A stretch of DNA of 5,466 bases from an uncultured Porphyromonadaceae bacterium. GTDB lineage: Bacteria > Bacteroidota > Bacteroidia > Bacteroidales > Muribaculaceae. Below the pieces are notes generated by a model. That model ran no database searches, was not told the DNA's origin, and saw only the letters and a list, made by a program, of their open reading frames with translations. The position numbers were made by a program, and so were the translations under genes. The stretch's first letter is position 1. Each line of letters starts with the position of its first letter. The stretch covers positions 1 to 5,466 of the forward strand of contig CABQCA010000154.1 in assembly GCA_902462525.1 (NCBI GenBank), written 5' to 3'. Of this stretch, positions 1-4,730 are shown one piece after another.

Positions 1-33
1 AAACAAGCCGAATAAGCTTCTAAAGATTTCATA

Positions 34-61
34 AAGTTAAAAGTAAACATACTCTTAATTT
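34..61 (-). terminator. AT-rich hairpin after the serpin stop
   Basis: In the minus-strand transcript, six bases past the serpin stop codon, two 11-base arms (61-51 and 44-34) pair at ten of eleven positions around a six-base loop. One pair is a G-U wobble, one position is an A-C mismatch, and the 3' arm is U-rich. The position fits a transcription terminator. The stem is AT-rich and the following bases are not a clean U-run, so this is tentative. Confidence 0.4.
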
Positions 62-66
62 ACGGC

Positions 67-1266
67 TCAAAGTTTAACGACCTTACCGGCAAACAGGCAA
101 AGTCCGGTGCTGTTTTCATTGATGAAAAAAAGAAACGGGCGGTCTACCGTCATTGTCGCACTTTTAGCCGGAGGTCCCGCTGCCGCTAACTCACCGGATG
201 TGATAGCCGCTGCTTCAGCACCTCTTTCATCAAAGCGGACAGTGGCAATCTGGCTGACACTAAGAGGAATTATTATTTCTGAAAGAATATTGACATTTAA
301 GCTATTAATTCCAAGATTTGAAAGAACTTCATTCATGTCCAGTTTTTCCGGAGCAAGTTCAAACTTCGGGAACGACAAATCGACATCACACCGATAGAAT
401 TCAGAGGTCGCAGGGCTGATATAGCTCCAGTGCTCTGCGAGTTTCTCTCTCATAAAGCCGTTTATATCCTCCGATTCTTTAGGCATCATTACTATGGCAC
501 TGAACGATTTGGCGAAGGGCAGTTTGACTACCTGGGCTTCATCTGTCTCAAAGTACGCTGCTTCGAGCCGGTTCTTCATCATATCGACCCTCGTATTTCC
601 GTTTATTCCGTGGAAATCCGCCCTGACTGTATTTTCCTTTTTGAAAGGTTCGTACCATTCGCCCTTGAAATACAATGCGTTCGCAAGAAATAGAATGTTA
701 GGATTTTCGTCAACCAGATTTTTTATCATGCCGTTGGTATTCTTGTCTGCCCAACCGTTGATCTCATCTTTAAGACCGGAATTGCTGAAATCGCGGGCGA
801 ATATGTCGCAGTCGAATACATCTTGAGCGGTATCGGCGAAGTCAGGATTCACAGTATATGATTTGTCATACCAAAGTGCATTCGCAATATTTATCTTCAG
901 CTTTTTGCCGATTGCCGGAAGCCACTGCATATATTTTTCCGAAAGACTGTTGAGCGCTGCCAAGTCGCTGCAATGCAGGGCTTCGCAAATTGCAGTTTCA
1001 TTGCCCGAATTTGCGACCATGCCAAGGAATGTCGACATGCTCAGCGGAGATACTGCAAAATTATCGTCATCACTTGATTTTTCGGCTACGGCCTTGATAA
1101 AATCGAGACTGAACTCATTGATCTCTGATGTAGCCTCCGTTTCCTCTACTGTCAGAGCCGGTTTCTCCATGCCGTTGTCGCCGCCACCCGGCTCGTCGTT
1201 ACTTGAGCAGCCAGTGAGCATTACGCCCACAAAAGCGACAAATAGAATGAATAATGATTTTTTCAT
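67..1266 (-). CDS. Serpin-family protease inhibitor, predicted lipoprotein
   Basis: A 399-residue serpin, a suicide inhibitor that traps serine (sometimes cysteine) proteases when its reactive loop is cut. The N-terminus is a lipoprotein signal with lipobox LTGC (lipidated C20), followed by an acidic SSNDEPGGGD linker, so it is probably lipid-anchored outside the inner membrane and possibly on the surface. Visible serpin landmarks are NFAVSPLS (69-76, shutter N69/S73/S76), NALW (129-132), INGW (169-172), LANALYFKG (194-202), the hinge ERGAEAAAIT (347-356), and the C-terminal signature TVDRPFLFFI (373-382). The small, Ala-rich hinge (P15-P9) suggests an inhibitory rather than non-inhibitory serpin. 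Counting 17 residues from E347 puts P1 at A363 (A-A-A/G-P-P), which would suit elastase-like enzymes; this target is inferred. Length is normal for the family. It has its own promoter and is separated by 324 bases from the operon upstream. The ATG at 1264-1266 is chosen because the signal peptide begins there; no Shine-Dalgarno is evident. Confidence 0.95.
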   Translation of the reverse strand: MKKSLFILFVAFVGVMLTGCSSNDEPGGGDNGMEKPALTVEETEATSEINEFSLDFIKAVAEKSSDDDNFAVSPLSMSTFLGMVANSGNETAICEALHCSDLAALNSLSEKYMQWLPAIGKKLKINIANALWYDKSYTVNPDFADTAQDVFDCDIFARDFSNSGLKDEINGWADKNTNGMIKNLVDENPNILFLANALYFKGEWYEPFKKENTVRADFHGINGNTRVDMMKNRLEAAYFETDEAQVVKLPFAKSFSAIVMMPKESEDINGFMREKLAEHWSYISPATSEFYRCDVDLSFPKFELAPEKLDMNEVLSNLGINSLNVNILSEIIIPLSVSQIATVRFDERGAEAAAITSGELAAAGPPAKSATMTVDRPFLFFINENSTGLCLFAGKVVKL

Positions 1267-1323
1267 AATATCAGGAAATGATTAAACGATTGGCGGTAAA
1301 GGTTGTCGACATTAACTTTGTCG

Positions 1324-1354
1324 CAAATATAATCATTAAAGTTCAAAACGCAAC
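1324..1354 (-). promoter_or_regulatory. Bacteroidota-type promoter for the serpin
   Basis: On the minus strand, GTTG (1354-1351) is followed by exactly 19 bases and then TATATTTG (1331-1324). Bacteroidota primary sigma factors use TTTG at about -33 and TAnnTTTG at about -7. The -7 box matches perfectly and the -33 box matches at three of four bases with the expected spacing. Transcription would start near 1317-1320, giving a 5' leader of about 50 bases before the serpin ATG. A second TTTG (1347-1344) lies too close to the -7 box (12 bases) to serve as its partner. Confidence 0.65.
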
Positions 1355-1388
1355 ACATGATTGTAAATATTAACGTATATCAACAATA

Positions 1389-1433
1389 AAATAGTTGCGA
1401 TTATCAAATTATTTTTGATAAGCGCAGCTATTT
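1389..1433. terminator. 45-base AT-rich inverted repeat, probable terminator or operator
   Basis: Two 20-base arms (1389-1408 and 1414-1433) flank a five-base loop, TTATT. The inner eight bases, TTATCAAA and TTTGATAA, are perfectly complementary. The outer arms, AAATAGTTGCG and CGCAGCTATTT, differ at one position that forms a G-U pair in plus-strand RNA. One further mismatch (1400/1422) separates inner and outer parts, so 18 of 20 positions are symmetric. It lies about 158 bases past the last operon stop, and minus-strand transcription continues into the U-rich CTATTTTATTGTTG, which fits a terminator. It also lies 34 bases upstream of the serpin -33 box, so a regulator-binding dyad is possible. 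Confidence 0.5.
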
Positions 1434-1491
1434 ATGGATTACAAATTAAGAAAAGAACGATAGGCTATCACTTCGGCCACTCGGCGGCAAA

Positions 1492-1575
1492 AGCCGGCGG
1501 TCGGAAGCCGGCGGTTGAAGGGCGCCGGTTGAAGGGCGCCGATTGAAGGGCGCCGATTGGGAGCCGGCGGTTGGA
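1492..1575. repeat. Six tandem 14-base GC-rich repeats
   Basis: Six contiguous 14-base units begin at 1492, 1506, 1520, 1534, 1548 and 1562. Units 1, 2 and 6 (type A) read like AGCCGGCGGTTGAA. Units 3, 4 and 5 (type B) read like GGGCGCCGATTGAA. Bases 2-7 are a six-base palindrome in both types, GCCGGC in A and GGCGCC in B. A degenerate 13-base unit (1479-1491) precedes and a diverged partial unit follows at 1576. The cluster begins about 16 bases past the stop codon of the last operon gene, so it would be transcribed as 3' untranslated RNA. Since 14 is not a multiple of three, any peptide read through it would cycle through all frames; coding is not supported. Confidence 0.92.
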
Positions 1576-1587
1576 AACCGCCTCTCC
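1560..1587 (-). terminator. GC-rich hairpin just after the operon's last stop
   Basis: GGCGGTT (1566-1572) and AACCGCC (1576-1582) form a perfect seven-base stem around a three-base loop. GGAG (1560-1563) and CTCC (1584-1587) extend it across a small internal loop. In the minus-strand transcript it starts four bases after the TAG stop of the BamE-like lipoprotein gene. There is no U-run behind it, so it is more likely an mRNA 3'-end stabiliser or attenuating structure than a classical intrinsic terminator. Its loop-proximal left arm is part of the sixth tandem repeat unit. Confidence 0.45.
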
Positions 1588-1590
1588 ATG

Positions 1591-2565
1591 CTACAGGCGG
1601 AAGCGGGTGAGGAAACCGTCGACGAAGTAGAGGTAGACACCGTCGGAATACTGCCAGTTTTCGTGCATGCCGCCGTAGGTGGGAATGCGTCGGAGAGTGG
1701 CGGGAGAACCGAGAGCCAGACGGCATTCCTCGCGTGTCATGCCTTCGGTGACACGCGAGCGAACTATCAGCTGCCATACATCGTCTTTTATGGCCGGATA
1801 AATTTCGCGTGGGTCGCGGAAAGCGAACAGATGGTCGAAATTACGTGTGGCGGCGCGGCTGTTCCCCACTGTCATGAACACCATGCGTGTGCATGGTCCG
1901 CCGTCCGGCTGAAGGAGAGCGGCATACTCGGATTTCTCGACAGTGAAGACCACTCCCAGCGGATAGTTGGCGTCACCGGCTATGACACTGTCGACATTCA
2001 CAGCCACATGACGCAGACCGTCGACGGCCTGATGGCTGCCTTCAGCGGAATACCACATGGGCGTGCGGACAAAGAAGCGCTTGCCGCGCATAATGCTATC
2101 GACTCGCGCCACAAGGTCCATGTCGACAGTAAAAGGCACCTGAATGGCGCTGAGAGTGTCGATGTGCGAAATCTCGACAGGTATGCGGTAGAAATACTCG
2201 GCACATCCGTCGGGGAGGTCGGCGTGGAAACGGACTTCGGTCGCATCGGCGCCGGTGAGCGACACCGCCGGCGCGAAACCGTCGAACACAAGGTCGCGGC
2301 CGGCCAGACTGTCGGCCGAAGCCGAAGCTGCAGTCAGCACCAGTCCGATCTTGCTGTCGTCGACCCTGAGCCTGTGGCCGCGACGCCACTGCGCCGGCGG
2401 CGTCGGGGCAAGGTCTTCGAGGAAACGCTGCTCGTCGGTGACAATGGCCGCCTGCTGCTTCTTCACATCACCGAGGGTGATGCGTGGTGTGCTCTCCACA
2501 CCGGTGAAGCAGCTCTGAAGGGCCAGAACGCAGAATGCCGCTATGCCGAAGAAGCCTCTTGTCAT
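1591..2565 (-). CDS. Predicted lipoprotein with C-terminal BamE/SmpA-OmlA-like domain
   Basis: A 324-residue predicted lipoprotein with a signal ending in lipobox LQSC (lipidated C19). The central part (about 25-260) resembles no family I can name. The C-terminal 63 residues (262-324) look like the small BamE/SmpA-OmlA fold: VTEGMT (272-277), LGSP (285-288), ENWQY (302-306), then the hydrophobic YLYFVDG and a terminal strand. In proteobacteria BamE is a lipoprotein of the outer-membrane beta-barrel assembly machine; here the domain only indicates a likely envelope protein-interaction role, since this protein is about three times longer than BamE. Four D-S/T-hydrophobic tripeptides (D85, D136, D156, D192) match the Bacteroidota O-glycosylation motif. 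Its ATG overlaps the upstream peptidase stop as ATGA, implying translational coupling, and no Shine-Dalgarno is visible. It is the last gene of the operon. Confidence 0.85.
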   Translation of the reverse strand: MTRGFFGIAAFCVLALQSCFTGVESTPRITLGDVKKQQAAIVTDEQRFLEDLAPTPPAQWRRGHRLRVDDSKIGLVLTAASASADSLAGRDLVFDGFAPAVSLTGADATEVRFHADLPDGCAEYFYRIPVEISHIDTLSAIQVPFTVDMDLVARVDSIMRGKRFFVRTPMWYSAEGSHQAVDGLRHVAVNVDSVIAGDANYPLGVVFTVEKSEYAALLQPDGGPCTRMVFMTVGNSRAATRNFDHLFAFRDPREIYPAIKDDVWQLIVRSRVTEGMTREECRLALGSPATLRRIPTYGGMHENWQYSDGVYLYFVDGFLTRFRL

Positions 2566-4697
2566 TTGTCGGCGGCAGGCTCGCGGCCTATGTTTTCGAA
2601 AATAAACGAATAGATGTCGGTGTACTCGTCGATTACTTTGCTCACGGGCTTGCCGGCACCGTGACCGGCCTTGGAGTCGATACGGATCAGCTTGGGTGCG
2701 TCGCCAGTGTTTGCAGCCTGGAGAGTGGCGGCATATTTGAATGAGTGGGCAGGCACAACGCGGTCGTCGTGGTCGGCGGTGGTGACGAGAATAGCCGGAT
2801 AGGGCGTACCGTCGTTTCTGATATTGTGAATTGGCGAATAGCCGAGCAGATAGCGCGCCATTTCGGGCGAATCGTCAGCGGTGCCGTAGTCGTGCGCCCA
2901 GTTCCAACCGATGGTGAAGAGATGATAGCGCATCATGTCCATCACACCGACACGGGGAATAGCCACGCGGAAAAGGTCGGGACGCATATTGACGGTGGCG
3001 CCGACAAGAAGACCGCCGTTGCTGCCGCCCTCGACAGTGATGAGGTCTTTGTTGGTCCAGCCTTCGCTGATCATATACTCGGCAGCGGCGATGAAGTCGT
3101 TGAACACGTTGAGTTTTTCCATCTTCGTTCCGGCCTCATGCCACGATTCGCCGTACTCCGAGCCGCCGCGGAGATTAGCCTGCGCGTAGATGCCGCCGTT
3201 TTCAAGCCACAGCAGCCGGTTGGCGCTGAAGCCGGGATTGAGTGTTACGCCAAAGCCTCCGTAGCCATATAGATACACAGGGTTTGTGCCGTCGGGCTTC
3301 ACGTCCTTGCGGCGCACGGTAAACATGGGAATCTTTGTGCCGTCGGCCGAGGAATAGAACACTTGCTCGGTCACATAGTCGTCGGGATTGAAGCCTTCGA
3401 TTTCTGTAGCTTTGTAAAGCTCCGATTTGTTCGTTGCGGGGTCGTAGGAGTATATGGTAGAGGGATATACGAAGCTCGAGAAGGCGTAGAAGACCTTGTC
3501 GGCGTCGCGGCCGGCCGAGAATGCAGCCGTACCGTAGGTGGGGAACTCGATTTCGGAAATTGCTTTGCCGCCATCGGTGGAGAAAACATAGGCGTGGTTC
3601 GAGGCATCGCGGTCGAACACGGCGAGCAGACGGTCGGGACCGGCAAAGTCGACCGAAGTGAGCACGCCGCCGTCGGGATCTTCGGCAATGACATCGGCCC
3701 AGTTTTCGACCACAGGCTTATCGAGGGGCACCCGCACGAGGCGGTTGCGGGGCGCGCCGAGCGAGGTGAACAGATAGAGCTGACCGTCGACCACGTCGAG
3801 CGGTTCTGCCGTATAGTCCTGGGTGTCGACGATGTGCTTCCACTGCGCGCCGGGGCGTGTGAGGTCGAGGGCATAGAGCTCGTCGCCGTGCCCCTGTCCG
3901 CCCACCATGACAAAGAGAGTGCTTTCGTCGTGCGATGTTGCGGCGGTGTGGAAGTAGAGAGGCTGCTCGCGGTTTTCAAACACTACCTTATCGTCGGTCT
4001 GGGGTGTGCCCAGCCGGTGATAGTAGACACGGTGGTATTCGTTGGCGTTGGAGAACTCCTTGCCGGCTTCGGGGCGGTCGTAGGCGCTGTAGTAGAAGCC
4101 GTCGCCATGCCATGCTGCTCCGGTGAACTTGGCCCATTCGATGTGGTCGGGCAGAAGCTCGCCGGTAGCGGTGTGGAGGACATAGATTTCGGTCCAGTCG
4201 CTGCCCGAGCGCGACACGGTGTAGGCCGTGTACTTGCCGTCGCGGCTCTGATAGACGCCTGTCAGTGCCACAGTGCCGTCTTCCGACAGGGTGTTGGGGT
4301 CGATGAATACCTCCGGCTCGGCACCGATGGAATCCATGCGGAAGAGAACGCTCTGGTTCTTCGTGCCGTCGTTTTCGTAGAAATAGTATTTTCCGTCATT
4401 CTCCCTGTAGGGCATGCCGCTGCGCTTGTAGTTGTTCAGACTGCGGAGACGGGCACGAATGTCTTCGCGGAATGGAATGCGGGCGAGATAGTCCTGAGTC
4501 ACTTTGTTCTCGGCCTCCACCCATGCCATGGTTTCGGGAGCGGTGTCGTTTTCAAGCGGACGGTAAGCATCGCTCACTTCCATGCCGAAAGCATCGTAGA
4601 CAGTGCTGTCGCACGGTGCTTCGGGATATTCTGTCGGCGCCTGCCGGCCGCAGGCTGTAGCAAGTATAGCCATTGCAAAAAGATGGTACGGTTTCAT
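2562..4697 (-). CDS. Prolyl oligopeptidase (peptidase family S9A), predicted lipoprotein
   Basis: A 711-residue enzyme predicted to cut short peptides after proline. The length and motifs match the S9A family: an N-terminal segment, a seven-bladed beta-propeller (about 85-440), and a C-terminal alpha/beta-hydrolase domain. Visible landmarks are YGYGGF (477-482; Y479 corresponds to the oxyanion-hole tyrosine Y473 of porcine enzyme), RGGSEYG (510-516), the nucleophile S559 in GGSNGG, W600 in GWNWAHDYG (S1 pocket, like porcine W595), D644 and R646 in DHDDRVVP, and H679 in KAGHGAGKP. The triad is intact, so activity is expected. Unlike the cytosolic animal enzyme, it starts with a signal ending in lipobox ATAC (C16), so it is probably lipid-anchored in the envelope and digests imported or periplasmic peptides. 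It begins 33 bases after the MscS gene and overlaps the next gene by four bases. The ATG is set by the signal peptide; no strong ribosome-binding site is seen. Confidence 0.96.
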   Translation of the reverse strand: MKPYHLFAMAILATACGRQAPTEYPEAPCDSTVYDAFGMEVSDAYRPLENDTAPETMAWVEAENKVTQDYLARIPFREDIRARLRSLNNYKRSGMPYRENDGKYYFYENDGTKNQSVLFRMDSIGAEPEVFIDPNTLSEDGTVALTGVYQSRDGKYTAYTVSRSGSDWTEIYVLHTATGELLPDHIEWAKFTGAAWHGDGFYYSAYDRPEAGKEFSNANEYHRVYYHRLGTPQTDDKVVFENREQPLYFHTAATSHDESTLFVMVGGQGHGDELYALDLTRPGAQWKHIVDTQDYTAEPLDVVDGQLYLFTSLGAPRNRLVRVPLDKPVVENWADVIAEDPDGGVLTSVDFAGPDRLLAVFDRDASNHAYVFSTDGGKAISEIEFPTYGTAAFSAGRDADKVFYAFSSFVYPSTIYSYDPATNKSELYKATEIEGFNPDDYVTEQVFYSSADGTKIPMFTVRRKDVKPDGTNPVYLYGYGGFGVTLNPGFSANRLLWLENGGIYAQANLRGGSEYGESWHEAGTKMEKLNVFNDFIAAAEYMISEGWTNKDLITVEGGSNGGLLVGATVNMRPDLFRVAIPRVGVMDMMRYHLFTIGWNWAHDYGTADDSPEMARYLLGYSPIHNIRNDGTPYPAILVTTADHDDRVVPAHSFKYAATLQAANTGDAPKLIRIDSKAGHGAGKPVSKVIDEYTDIYSFIFENIGREPAADK

Positions 4698-4730
4698 TAT
4701 ATGTGTGATGATGGTTTATTAAACGGACTG

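Larger units (their letters stand above)
1267..1590. other. 324-base non-coding gap between operon and serpin
   Basis: No credible gene lies here. The right half (about 1479-1587) is GC-rich and holds the 14-base tandem repeats and a strong hairpin. The left half is AT-rich and holds a 45-base inverted repeat (1389-1433) and the serpin promoter (1324-1354). The roughly 50 bases from promoter to serpin ATG form the predicted 5' leader, in which no ribosome-binding motif or riboswitch-like fold was recognised. Open frames crossing the repeats are by-products of the repeat composition. Confidence 0.8.

Noticed and set aside
5..20. AAGC...GCTT inverted pair near the left edge as serpin terminator
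   Set aside because: Four-base stem with a seven-base loop and weak flanking T content; the hairpin at 34-61 is a better candidate.
1479..1590. Tandem repeats as a CRISPR array
   Set aside because: The 14-base units are directly contiguous with no spacers, and no cas gene is present.
1439..1777. Arg/Pro-rich 112-codon minus-strand frame with NRRLPTAG-like peptide repeats
   Set aside because: The peptide repeat is simply the 14-base DNA repeat read through three frames, and the rest overlaps the lipoprotein gene out of frame.
1543..2613. 356-codon open frame on the plus strand
   Set aside because: It is antisense to the BamE-like lipoprotein gene and begins inside the tandem repeats. The encoded peptide shows no domain, signal or plausible start region.
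67..4697. Serpin as a dedicated inhibitor of the neighbouring prolyl oligopeptidase
   Set aside because: The genes are not co-transcribed, and prolyl oligopeptidases exclude large folded proteins from the active site, so a serpin loop is not an expected substrate. The Ala-rich P1 region also fits elastase-like targets better, though a Pro lies nearby.
4714..4724. GTTTA-T-TAAAC palindrome between the MscS and peptidase genes
   Set aside because: Only five-base arms in an AT-rich 33-base gap, with no promoter boxes around it; readily due to chance.
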